DNA of 64,000 nucleotides, from the IMG/VR virus record IMGVR_UViG_3300028815_000061, positions 1 through 64,000 of that record; one strand, written 5' to 3'. This stretch comes from a virus. The notes beneath the pieces were generated by a model. That model did not search any database, was not told where the DNA came from, and was given only the letters and a program-made list of their open reading frames with translations. This document shows positions 36,087 to 44,926 of this stretch, in pieces. Position numbers and translations under genes: made by a program. Positions within the stretch are counted from its first letter, which is position 1, and each line of letters starts with the position of its first letter.

Positions 36087-37652
36087 TTAGCAGCCGACTG
36101 ATGTTGGGGAGGCCCGGTGAATTTGGCCGTAGCCACCGCTGGCATCGCCGACCATGTAGTACAGGTTATCATCCTCATCCGACTTGTAGCCACGGTTGAA
36201 CCCGGCATTTGCCGGAGCAGCCGAAACCACGCGCCAAGAATTACCAGCGTCGTTTGAGTGATAGAGATATCCAGTACCAGGCGCAGTGTCGTCGGTAACC
36301 ACGTAAATGTGATTGCTGTCACCTTCTGGCATGAAGATGTCAACCACCTTCGCCGTTGCAGCAATGCTGGTGAAGTCTTTCAGCAATGTCCATCCACCTG
36401 CGGTTGCACCCTTATCCGTTGAAACGTATAGGTCAGTACCATTTGCGGCATACAGATTGCCCTCGTTGTCGATAGCAAGTGCGCTGAAGTCACCACCACC
36501 GCTCGGGCCATTCAGTAGCTCGAAAGTACCAGACCGACCACGATCAACCATGATTAAGTTAGTCTCGCCAGCAATGTAGACGTCCTCGCAATCCTGGCCG
36601 AAACCCTTGGCAATCGCGGTAATCGCATCACCAGACCCGGTGACTAACTGTGTCCAGGTCTCGCCTTGGTCAGTGGATATATAAAGGTCATCAGCAGTGG
36701 CACCGCCAGAAACATACAGGCCATCGTACCACAGCCAGGCAACACGCCCGACAATGTCAGAGGCAGTCGCGTTAATGGCTACCGTGGTCCACGTTGTTGC
36801 GGCCTCATTACCGAACTGGACATCACCGTAGGCGATCTCCAGGCCAGCGGTTCCAACACCGTTGCCCCAAATGACGCGCGGGTTTGATCCAGCAAGCATC
36901 AGGACAGCGCCATCAGCGATGTGCTCATCGTTACCAAATGGCTTATTGGTGAAAACCGTCCAGCTACCTCCACCATTTCGGCTAAAGTGAATTTCGGCCG
37001 GAACACCGGTATCTGCGGCAGAACCAATGAACAGGTGCTCATCAGGCCCAAGATAACCAGGCGCACAGCCAGGTACTATAGGCTCTTTAATACCGAAGAT
37101 GGTATTGATGTTCTGAGTGTTGGTTGCAATTTGTGGCGTAACTGATGCAATTGCCAGTGGTCGTAAAGCAATGTCGTATTCCCAGGTCACGTCAGCCGAA
37201 GCAACAACAGTCGTGGCCGTACCATCCCTGGCCGGAGCATCACCACCATTGAAACCATTCACCGACATTTGCCCGTGGAAGTCTAATCGCCCACCCTCTA
37301 ACCAGGAATAGGGATTGTCTCGACGACCACATGGAGATGACATTTCCCATACACCGAAGCGTTGCTGGTCCTTGCGTCGCTTTTCCAAAAAGTCGATATC
37401 AACCTGCTTGTCGAATTCGATGGTCGCTGTCTGCAAACCACCAGGTGGTTCCTGGAAGGTATTCTTGACTCGGATACGGCCATACACATCGTAGCCATAA
37501 TCCTGGCCACGGCCTGGGATTGTAGCATCCGACTTACCTGTCATTGAGTGTTTGTCAACCGACAGGGGACTTAGGCCAGTTCCTTTGCCGTCCACCCTCC
37601 CATTCCTCATGACAAAGAGGTTTACTTTGTTCATGAAAATGGTTTGTGCCAT
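36087..37652 (-). CDS. Tail tube protein fused to an Asp-box beta-propeller, 521 aa
   Basis: Residues about 1-185 look like a major tail protein and the gene is in the expected place. From about 195 on the sequence turns into a propeller with Asp-box motifs: FSRNGGGSWTVF, ISTDQGETWTQL, VSTDKGATAGGW and HSNDAGNSWRVV, spaced 50-110 residues apart. If right, every tube subunit displays a propeller, which could bind glycans. It could instead be a separate tail decoration protein. Confidence 0.68.
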   Translation of the reverse strand: MAQTIFMNKVNLFVMRNGRVDGKGTGLSPLSVDKHSMTGKSDATIPGRGQDYGYDVYGRIRVKNTFQEPPGGLQTATIEFDKQVDIDFLEKRRKDQQRFGVWEMSSPCGRRDNPYSWLEGGRLDFHGQMSVNGFNGGDAPARDGTATTVVASADVTWEYDIALRPLAIASVTPQIATNTQNINTIFGIKEPIVPGCAPGYLGPDEHLFIGSAADTGVPAEIHFSRNGGGSWTVFTNKPFGNDEHIADGAVLMLAGSNPRVIWGNGVGTAGLEIAYGDVQFGNEAATTWTTVAINATASDIVGRVAWLWYDGLYVSGGATADDLYISTDQGETWTQLVTGSGDAITAIAKGFGQDCEDVYIAGETNLIMVDRGRSGTFELLNGPSGGGDFSALAIDNEGNLYAANGTDLYVSTDKGATAGGWTLLKDFTSIAATAKVVDIFMPEGDSNHIYVVTDDTAPGTGYLYHSNDAGNSWRVVSAAPANAGFNRGYKSDEDDNLYYMVGDASGGYGQIHRASPTSVGC

Positions 37653-37960
37653 TATTCATCACTCCTTTCTTCAATTTCTTCCTCTACCTCTTCCGGTTCC
37701 GGTTCCGGTTCCGGTTCAGGTACAGGGACTTTGATTTCTTCAGGTTCCCCGTATAAGACAACATCAATGGCGGCCTCGCGTATGTAGCGTACCAACTGAA
37801 GTGAGCTATAGCCAAGCGTATTTAAGCCAAGTGCTTTCGGGGAATTGTCCAGATCATTTAGCGTCTTGATACCAAGATTGTTGAACACTTCCTCTATTTC
37901 ATTGGCGTGCTCTTCATACTTGGAACCTGACAGCAGTTTACTTATTGAGCCTAGTTCCAT
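37652..37960 (-). CDS. Helix-hairpin-helix protein with Pro-Glu tail, 102 aa
   Basis: ATG behind AGGAGG. Residues about 15-65 hold NNLGIKTLNDLDNSPKALGLNTLGYSSL, a helix-hairpin-helix-like domain similar to the C-terminus of the 205-residue protein encoded at 48973-49590. The tail is a PEPEPEPEPEE run coded by tandem GGTTCC units, then acidic. It precedes the tail tube gene; possibly a small connector or tube chaperone. Confidence 0.72.
   Translation of the reverse strand: MELGSISKLLSGSKYEEHANEIEEVFNNLGIKTLNDLDNSPKALGLNTLGYSSLQLVRYIREAAIDVVLYGEPEEIKVPVPEPEPEPEPEEVEEEIEERSDE
37695..37722 (-). repeat. Hexanucleotide tandem repeat
   Basis: About four to five GGTTCC-type units encode the Pro-Glu run near the C-terminus of the preceding gene. 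Such runs change length readily by slippage while keeping frame. Confidence 0.75.
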
Positions 37961-37968
37961 ATTGCCTC

Positions 37969-39303
37969 CTAAAAGACTCCTACATCGGGGGATATGTCGC
38001 CGTCCTTAATGCGATTTTTTACGATGTTCCACGCATCCACCTCACCAAGCCGTGTGCCAAACGGATTACGCAAAATGTTAACAGTCACAAACCGAACATC
38101 GCCGGTTGTGCCGTCTACACTGTACGCGAGATCCGTTCTCAATCTTTTCTCCTTTGCCTTGATATTCTCGCATGACGTGCAAAGTGGGCGCGACAGCCTG
38201 GCCGTCGCCATCCATGCAATTGCCTGTGCCAAGTCGTGTGGTACGATGCGCATGCCACGTCGGAAGTCCTCGTAGTAATCACCGCCTTGATAAGCAAGCT
38301 CGACGTAATCAGGTTCTCGGGGAACAGTGAATTGCTCGACCGTGAATTCTTCTGTGCCAGAATCATAGGACGCTGGCGTTACTGAAACATCGCTTACCGT
38401 ACGATGTACCACTACGCCCTCAACCGCTGCTAATTGTGTGGTATGCGTTGTGTCGTCGACAAGTTGATTAGATTCATTCCAGTGAAACAGATTCCCTTGT
38501 GAAGGATCGGCCGTCTCGTAATAGACGTCCACTGCCTCGACCAGATTGTTGACATTACTTGGATCGATGTCCGTAAATCCATCTTCGCCAGGAAGCGCGG
38601 CTAACAGTTCGGGCTTGAACAGTAACCAGACCGGTACCCGCATCTCCAAATAACCACCTGAAACACTTTTCGTCGTAGCTGGGCGAAGCTCCCACTCTTC
38701 ACCGCCATCCATGCCTGAGTAATATAGCTTGTGCTCATATGGCGATGTGTAGGTCGTCGACACCGTAATAACACAGGTCTCATCAAACCCATCACCATCG
38801 TCATCGGTCAAAACCATAGAACCCGCAGCAAATGAAGCGGAGTTTACGTAGGTAGCTGAACGCAAGCCAGCAACAAAGAGCTTGCCGTGCTTCAGTTTCA
38901 CGCTCTTATAGCGCCCGTTCACCTGTCTACCTTGGACGGTAGTCCAGGCTCGCTTGTAGTATTTTGGATAGCTTATGAGCTGTCCATCGTACCAAGTCAG
39001 GCCAGGCATGTAGCCAAGAGCAGCAGCAATGTCTAACTCAGCTTGCCTGATTTCTCTCGCAAGCTCATCACGACTGGTCTTGTCCTCATCCTGCCAGGCA
39101 TACTGCCTCCAGCGATCGGTACAACCGGTGCTGGGGAAGTACCCGGCCGAATTGCCGGACATGAATTGAACGGGGTTAATGCCCATAATTTCCGCGTACT
39201 CAAGTAATGAAAGCGCAGTTACCTCTGGTGGTATGAAGTTTGGCGTTACAGCAAGTGAAGGGGAACCAGGAACAATGGGCACCATCTGGCCAGTGTTGCT
39301 CAT
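37969..39303 (-). CDS. Head-tail connector-type or virion protein, 444 aa
   Basis: ATG overlaps the upstream stop (ATGA). N-terminal half is helical with DELAREIRQAELDIAAALGY, the look of head-completion proteins; the middle is beta-rich; the C-terminal third has CTSCENIKAKEKRL. Placed between fibre genes and the tail tube gene. Role inferred from position. Confidence 0.62.
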   Translation of the reverse strand: MSNTGQMVPIVPGSPSLAVTPNFIPPEVTALSLLEYAEIMGINPVQFMSGNSAGYFPSTGCTDRWRQYAWQDEDKTSRDELAREIRQAELDIAAALGYMPGLTWYDGQLISYPKYYKRAWTTVQGRQVNGRYKSVKLKHGKLFVAGLRSATYVNSASFAAGSMVLTDDDGDGFDETCVITVSTTYTSPYEHKLYYSGMDGGEEWELRPATTKSVSGGYLEMRVPVWLLFKPELLAALPGEDGFTDIDPSNVNNLVEAVDVYYETADPSQGNLFHWNESNQLVDDTTHTTQLAAVEGVVVHRTVSDVSVTPASYDSGTEEFTVEQFTVPREPDYVELAYQGGDYYEDFRRGMRIVPHDLAQAIAWMATARLSRPLCTSCENIKAKEKRLRTDLAYSVDGTTGDVRFVTVNILRNPFGTRLGEVDAWNIVKNRIKDGDISPDVGVF

Positions 39304-39836
39304 ATCACGACCTCCAGATCAGGATTATCTACATCTTGCCAGCCAGGTTTAGCTTTCCAGAAATAGACGTTCCCTAATGGCACAAGCGGGTTTCTGCCTT
39401 TCGTGTCCTTGGCGTACCCGTTTGAGTCGGTATAGCCTTCCCATACAGTTAGCGAATTCTCGGCGCTCGCAAGAGTTACCCAGACATACGCACCAGGCAC
39501 AGGATTGCCCGCACCACCAGGCTGATCGGTGACCCGGTATTCCCAGAACTTCCAACCAGGTGTACGCTGCTCACATACATATTCGAGGTTTTGCTGAACG
39601 GCACCAGAAGCGGTAGCGATTACGGAGATGGGGCCTACTACGGCCTCCGCTGCGGTGCACGTGTAAGAGTACCAGCCATTGCTGATCTCCAGTATCGTGC
39701 CTGCCACAGCTTGGAATGACTGCCCGGTCACCCGAATTTGCATAGACAAAGTCAACCCGGAGAGTTCATCACCGTTATCATCTGTCATGACGAAACTTAC
39801 TTCGTTCGGGACACCTGCCAACCATTCCCCACTCAT
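39300..39836 (-). CDS. Ig-like virion protein, 178 aa
   Basis: GGAGTG precedes the ATG. Two beta-sandwich-like halves: VSFVMTDDNGDELSGLTLSMQI and PVPGAYVWVTLASAENSLTVWEGYTDSNGYA, the second like a carboxypeptidase-regulatory (CarbopepD-like) fold used in phage decoration domains. Probably a surface protein of head or tail. Confidence 0.65.
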   Translation of the reverse strand: MSGEWLAGVPNEVSFVMTDDNGDELSGLTLSMQIRVTGQSFQAVAGTILEISNGWYSYTCTAAEAVVGPISVIATASGAVQQNLEYVCEQRTPGWKFWEYRVTDQPGGAGNPVPGAYVWVTLASAENSLTVWEGYTDSNGYAKDTKGRNPLVPLGNVYFWKAKPGWQDVDNPDLEVVI

Positions 39837-39841
39837 AGTCG

Positions 39842-40459
39842 CTACACTCCTAGCATCTCGTGGTTAACGAAAACTTTAAGCGTGTCGCTCGCCGTCTTGT
39901 CGAAGGATGCGGCAAACAGGAAGTGAGTGAGCGCTGCAGTTGGTGTGGCCCGGTCGTCGACGATTGCCCCTTCTTGTATCCCGGTGATGTTTGCTTCAGC
40001 AGTCGTGTAGCTAACTCGCCAGGTTACAATATCCACGCCCGCTCCAGTATTATCACCATCTGGATCGTCTGTTCGTGGATAGGTTGCATCCGTCGCCTTT
40101 CGGCCAGCACTATCCTCTGTCGTCACATCAGTATCCGACTTCGTTGGCGCAGTGTTATCGGTACCTAAACGAAAACCGGCACCGGCCGCATCAAAGTCAT
40201 CTGTAGGCGTCTCCGCCACGGACGACTGAGCGTAATACACATCGCCGTCATTGGTTACGATGTTCAGACCAGGTATAACCAACTCGCGCTCTAGCTCAGG
40301 GTTGCGAAGAATAGCCACGATCTTTCCCGTCAGCACAATGCGGTCATCGAGCGCTGCCTGTTGTTTTTCAACAAGGCGATCGAGCCAGTACTGGCCAACG
40401 GAGGCCATGGTTCTACTTTTACGCTGCTCAAACTCTGAGATCAAGCGTAGAAAGTTCAT
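39842..40459 (-). CDS. Virion beta-protein, 205 aa
   Basis: AGGAGG is well placed before the ATG. After a helical N-terminus (EFEQRKSRTMASVGQYWLDR) comes a beta-rich region with LNIVTNDGDVYYAQSS and SDTLKVFVNHEML. I read this as a tail or appendage protein; no known domain is certain. Confidence 0.65.
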   Translation of the reverse strand: MNFLRLISEFEQRKSRTMASVGQYWLDRLVEKQQAALDDRIVLTGKIVAILRNPELERELVIPGLNIVTNDGDVYYAQSSVAETPTDDFDAAGAGFRLGTDNTAPTKSDTDVTTEDSAGRKATDATYPRTDDPDGDNTGAGVDIVTWRVSYTTAEANITGIQEGAIVDDRATPTAALTHFLFAASFDKTASDTLKVFVNHEMLGV

Positions 40460-40461
40460 GA

Positions 40462-40653
40462 TTAACCTCCTATGAACTTCTTTTCATTATCAGTAATGAG
40501 AATCGCGATGACTTGTTCCCCCGTATTTACTGGATCGTTCGCACCTCTTAACTTGGCACGCACGGTCGCTCGGAATCCGGGGCTGAAGAGAAACAGTAGC
40601 GCTCCGATTGCTAGGTAAAATGGAAATTTCACTATATCACGGATAAGCGTCAT
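40462..40653 (-). CDS. Small single-span membrane protein, 63 aa
   Basis: ATGA overlap with the repeat-fibre gene. One hydrophobic stretch (KFPFYLAIGALLFLFSPGF) then basic residues and a soluble tail. It sits among virion genes; function unknown. Confidence 0.68.
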   Translation of the reverse strand: MTLIRDIVKFPFYLAIGALLFLFSPGFRATVRAKLRGANDPVNTGEQVIAILITDNEKKFIGG

Positions 40654-43600
40654 CGCTGCATCCTCTTTTTCATATACCGGTACATACCCTTGAAGGTTGG
40701 ACCCAGGAATTTTCTCGCGGGAATACCGATAGTATGCAATATTGACTCAACGAGGTTCACACCTTCGTTGATGATTTTAACCAGGCCGGTGATAGCATCG
40801 GCCGATTCAACAATAGATAATTGCTCGTTTATAATCCTGGCGAGGCCCCTTACGCGGAGCGTCAGTTCCGTAACATTAACGGCCTCGACAATTATTCTGA
40901 CCATACTTCTCGCGCGAAGTACGGTCTCGCTGATGTTAATTGTTTCCGCAACCACCCTGGTCAAGGCTACGGTCCTGATCGCTACCTCATTTATACCAAC
41001 TGAATCAGCCACTTGTCTACTCATTGCCATAAGACGTGTGATGACCTCATCAATATTGACTGTTTCGGTAATGATTTTTATAAGGCCAACGATATTTGCG
41101 GCGGTCTCATCGACGTTAACTGTCTCGTTGATAATCCTAATATAGTCATTGGCAATCGCGGTTAGCTTCCTGACAATGTCCTCGACAATGTTCACGGTCT
41201 CATTGACGACCCTTGTCATGGACTTGAGACGCGCGATGCTTTCGTCTATGTTTACCGTTTCTGCCAGGACCCTTACCAGAACACGGGGGTTAACGATTGT
41301 TTCCTGGATATTGATTGACTCAACTATCGCCCGAACCATCACGCGCGCGTTAACGATTGTTTCGTTGATGTTTACAGTCTCATTAGCTTGGCGCAAGAGG
41401 CCCCGTAAATAGCTGTTACTTTCGTCTATGTTGATTGTTTCACCAATCACACGCACGAAACCAAGCAAACGCAAAATCGTTTCGTCGATGTTCACGGTTT
41501 CGCTAATCAACTTAACAATCGCTTTGAGCCTAGTCGCATTTTCATCAATGTTTACCGTTTCTGAAACTATCCTGGCAATAGCCATGAGTCTGACAATAGC
41601 CTCATCAACATTGACAGTTTCAGCAATCAGCCTGACCATGGCCTTTGACCTGACAATGGCCTCATCGACGTTAATAGTTTCATCAATGACCTTGATAATC
41701 TGTGCACCAACATTTACCAGGTGCCTGACAATATCTTCGACGATGTTAATGGTCTCGCTAACTACGCGCGTCATTGACATTCGCCTAACAATGCTTTCAT
41801 CTAGGTTGACCGTCTCGGCAATCAGTCTGATAAGCACACGAGGATTCAGGATTGATTCATCGACGTTGATTGTTTCTGCTACCGCCCTGACCATGGCCAT
41901 TCTACGGGAGATGACTTCGTCCACATTCACCGTCTCGCCAACTACCTGGACCTTACCAAGCAGCCTGGCCACAGCCTCATCAATGTTTATGGTCTCATTT
42001 ACCGTACGTACCATGGCCTTTAGACGATTGACCGTTTCTCCAATATTGACCGTCTCTGCAATTTGGCGTACAAGCGTCCTTGCCCGAACAACGGTCTCAT
42101 CTATATTCACAGTTTCGTCAATCGACTTGACCATGGACATCAAACGTGTGATTACTTCGTCGATATTCACAGTTTCGTTAACGGTGCGGGTTAACGACAT
42201 AAACCTAGTAATGACCTCATCGACATCGACAGTCTCATCTATCACGCGCACAAAACCACGTGCAGTGACGACAGCTTCGTCTATGTTCACGGTCTCCGCA
42301 ATTGCCCGCACCATGGCCTTTAGCCTGGCAACTGCCTCATCTACGTTAACTGTCTCGCTAATGACTCTTAGCATAGACAAGCGACGGATAACGCTTTCGT
42401 CGATATTGATTGTCTCGCCCACTACCCTGGCCAGTATGCGTGGATTGAGAATTGTTTCGTCGACATTCACAGTCTCATTTATTACCCTGAGAATGTTTTT
42501 AAGCCTGACGATAACTTCGTCGACATTTACCGTTTCGCTAATGATGCGCAGCAGGCCTGCGTACTTTTGGATATCCTCATCGACATTAACGGTTTCATTT
42601 CGTACACGAACCATCGCCATAAGCCTGGCGATAACTTCGTCTATATTCACGGCTTCACTAATGACCTTGATCATTGTCAACAAACGCGCGATGCTTTCAT
42701 CAATGTTGACAGTCTCGCCGATTATCCTGGCCAGCACACGCGGGTTAAGAATGGATTCGTCGATGTTTACGGTTTCGCTAATCCATTTGACGATCATCAA
42801 TGCCCTGACAATAACTTCATCGACATTGACGGTCTCGGATATAACGCGCATCAAGCCACGGTATCTTTGAATATCCTCATCAATATTGACTGTTTCGTTT
42901 CGCACGCGGGTCATTGTCATGAGTCTGGTAATGACCTCGTCAACGTTAACAGTCTCGTTAATGGCCCTGGTCATAGCCATTAGCCTGACGATGACCTCGT
43001 CAATATTGACGTCCTCGTCAATCACCCTGGTCATAGATAGCAGGCGCACGATAGTCTCATCGACATTAACGGCCTCGTCGATTATCTTGTTGATCGGGTT
43101 TGCCCCGGTCCCAGCCGTAACCGTCATGGCCTGCGGGCTCAGTACCAGGGTAACGGGATCGATAGTCTCTATGCTGGTCGGAGTGTATGTCGGAATATCT
43201 GGAGAGGGATTCCAGAGACCACGATAATACGGCCACAGCTCAAAGTCACCCGCTCGCATCGAGTCCATGAAGTTAATCGGATGATCGTTGTCATACCAGA
43301 ATTCAAAGCTAGGATCGAACAGTCTTTGAACACTCATATCTTGCGGAGTAAGAGTGAGTGTTACAGCGTTCATAGTTGCCGTGTCAGCGGGGAACTGCAA
43401 GAAATCATAATAAACCGTAGGGCCTGTAGAGATACTGTATATGTAGTCGATCCCGCCGCCCTCGTTTAAGTTGTAGTAGGTCCACCCGGTACGAATCCCC
43501 CATCCGTCGCTGGCAAGATCGTTCAGTATCCCCCCATCCGTCCAGCCAGATCCGCTGTTGTAGATGTACCTGACATCTCTACCGGTATTGTCTATGTAAA

Positions 43601-44447
43601 ATATGTAGCGTATTGGCGTAGCGCCATACAAATGAATCTGCGCTGTTTTTCTGAAATCAACAACACTCCACGTATCGTATGACGTGTCGGACAGGCCACC
43701 TAAACTCGTGCCCTCTGAGATGTCTCCTGGTGCAGCATTATCGACACCAATGATATACGGTGTTGTACCAAAGGCGGCGATATCCATTTGACCACCAGTG
43801 CCGCGATCGGACTCTGTGCCCCATGAACCGCTGGTTCTCTTTCTGTAATGGTCTGCCCCATCAATGCCATAAAGAACATGAACGTCATTAGCGGAATCAA
43901 CCGTAATAGCCTTCGCTCCAGAATTGACATTAGGTTCATTCGATACTAGCTCAGGCGTTATCCACCCAGAACTGTTGTTTGTGTAGTAAACCTGGTCATA
44001 TATTGTGCCTTTCTCTTTGACGGCATCAGTCCAGAGCACATGAACAACATCCGAACTATCAATTGTGCATTGGGTGTATGCTCTCGTTATTCCTGCTTCT
44101 GCATAAGCGGATACGATTGTCGCCCACGTACCCCAGGCAGGAGTGGCATCAGGATCGGAGATCGTGTTGTAGGCCAAAATTCGAGTAGCACCCCCGGTGC
44201 CTTGTGCGACGACATGAATCACGTCATCGCTGCCTATACAGGCACCAAACATCTCTAGCGTACCACCTGTGCCAAAAATCGTTGCTCCAGTTTGTGCGCT
44301 ACCAATCAAACTCGGAGAGGTACTGGCATTATTGTAAGCAGTAATAGAACCAGAATTGTTATCAATTATGGCTACCTTCGTACCACCGGTAGTGGTAAGA
44401 ATTGCACCACCAATATTCAGATTACCGGTCCCTATTGATACGGCCAT
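40650..44447 (-). CDS. Giant repeat fibre: beta-propeller-like head plus 39 twenty-residue repeats, 1265 aa
   Basis: Residues about 1-330 are a propeller-like beta domain (blades with ATP-grasp-free SSDVVHVLWTD and NDVHVLYG strands). From residue about 453 to 1245 the protein is a tandem array with consensus VISETVNVDEVIVRLMAMVR, about 39 units, two of them lengthened by five residues. Similar ETVNxDE repeats are known from large surface proteins. The C-terminus is basic (YRYMKKRMQR). Likely a long extended adhesin or appendage. It shares one base with the next gene (TAATG). Confidence 0.75.
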   Translation of the reverse strand: MAVSIGTGNLNIGGAILTTTGGTKVAIIDNNSGSITAYNNASTSPSLIGSAQTGATIFGTGGTLEMFGACIGSDDVIHVVAQGTGGATRILAYNTISDPDATPAWGTWATIVSAYAEAGITRAYTQCTIDSSDVVHVLWTDAVKEKGTIYDQVYYTNNSSGWITPELVSNEPNVNSGAKAITVDSANDVHVLYGIDGADHYRKRTSGSWGTESDRGTGGQMDIAAFGTTPYIIGVDNAAPGDISEGTSLGGLSDTSYDTWSVVDFRKTAQIHLYGATPIRYIFYIDNTGRDVRYIYNSGSGWTDGGILNDLASDGWGIRTGWTYYNLNEGGGIDYIYSISTGPTVYYDFLQFPADTATMNAVTLTLTPQDMSVQRLFDPSFEFWYDNDHPINFMDSMRAGDFELWPYYRGLWNPSPDIPTYTPTSIETIDPVTLVLSPQAMTVTAGTGANPINKIIDEAVNVDETIVRLLSMTRVIDEDVNIDEVIVRLMAMTRAINETVNVDEVITRLMTMTRVRNETVNIDEDIQRYRGLMRVISETVNVDEVIVRALMIVKWISETVNIDESILNPRVLARIIGETVNIDESIARLLTMIKVISEAVNIDEVIARLMAMVRVRNETVNVDEDIQKYAGLLRIISETVNVDEVIVRLKNILRVINETVNVDETILNPRILARVVGETINIDESVIRRLSMLRVISETVNVDEAVARLKAMVRAIAETVNIDEAVVTARGFVRVIDETVDVDEVITRFMSLTRTVNETVNIDEVITRLMSMVKSIDETVNIDETVVRARTLVRQIAETVNIGETVNRLKAMVRTVNETINIDEAVARLLGKVQVVGETVNVDEVISRRMAMVRAVAETINVDESILNPRVLIRLIAETVNLDESIVRRMSMTRVVSETINIVEDIVRHLVNVGAQIIKVIDETINVDEAIVRSKAMVRLIAETVNVDEAIVRLMAIARIVSETVNIDENATRLKAIVKLISETVNIDETILRLLGFVRVIGETINIDESNSYLRGLLRQANETVNINETIVNARVMVRAIVESINIQETIVNPRVLVRVLAETVNIDESIARLKSMTRVVNETVNIVEDIVRKLTAIANDYIRIINETVNVDETAANIVGLIKIITETVNIDEVITRLMAMSRQVADSVGINEVAIRTVALTRVVAETINISETVLRARSMVRIIVEAVNVTELTLRVRGLARIINEQLSIVESADAITGLVKIINEGVNLVESILHTIGIPARKFLGPTFKGMYRYMKKRMQR
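40712..43093 (-). repeat. Array of about 39 sixty-base coding repeats
   Basis: Each unit encodes about 20 residues built on xxxETVNxDExIxRLxxMxR. Units are diverged at DNA level but the protein pattern is firm. Blocks of units are themselves duplicated: units 4-8 match 9-13, and units 21-23 match 30-32. Confidence 0.9.
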
Positions 44448-44926
44448 TATTCTTTCACGTATTCAAACGAACATCTTGGGTGGTTTTCAAACCACTCGTT
44501 TACCTGTTTTTCCGTGAACTCATCTGGTGGAAATGGCTTGCACGTGATCATCCATACGTGCTCGTGCTCGGTTCCAACTAATGCACACGGCCTTGTTTCA
44601 TCACCCGGATCTGGCATAAGGAACGGGCACTCGATATTGTTCTCTACCTTGCATACCGCATGCCCTGGCACCCAGACCCATGGATATTCCTTGTCACCTA
44701 TTCTAGTTGCGCCACTTCGCTCGAATAAGAAAACATTCCCAGTGTTCGGGTTAGGGATAATTCCAAAGAACTTGGCCAGTGGCCATCTCCCGGCAAAATT
44801 ATCGTACTTCCATGTCCTGACCGACTCCGGCCAACTACCATTCCATGGATTGGCCTGGTTTGGACTGCCCTCTGCACCACAGCATTGCCCACATAAATTG
44901 CACTCGCCGATCCTCTTGAACATCAT
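44447..44926 (-). CDS. CxxCxxCC metal-binding protein, YkgJ-like, 159 aa
   Basis: The N-terminus has CNLCGQCC, the hallmark of the YkgJ family of putative zinc- or iron-binding proteins; further Cys at about 93, 100, 113, 129 and 151 could complete the site. Middle segment WVWVPGHAVCKVENNIECPFL. Its presence among fibre genes is odd; it might be a modification enzyme or a metal-stabilised virion part. Confidence 0.68.
   Translation of the reverse strand: MMFKRIGECNLCGQCCGAEGSPNQANPWNGSWPESVRTWKYDNFAGRWPLAKFFGIIPNPNTGNVFLFERSGATRIGDKEYPWVWVPGHAVCKVENNIECPFLMPDPGDETRPCALVGTEHEHVWMITCKPFPPDEFTEKQVNEWFENHPRCSFEYVKE

Noticed and set aside
34100-36090. Programmed frameshift between the two genes before the tape measure gene
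   Set aside because: Genes overlap by start/stop coupling; I found no slippery heptamer and no long out-of-frame extension, unlike the lambda G-GT case.
41428-42870. A 480-residue open frame on the plus strand
   Set aside because: It is the reverse strand of the 60-base repeat array; its Thr/Ser-rich repeat simply mirrors the ETVNxDE repeats and it has no ribosome site.
40712-43093. Regular 60-base repeats suggesting a CRISPR array
   Set aside because: The units are diverged coding repeats in one open frame, without identical repeats and unique spacers.
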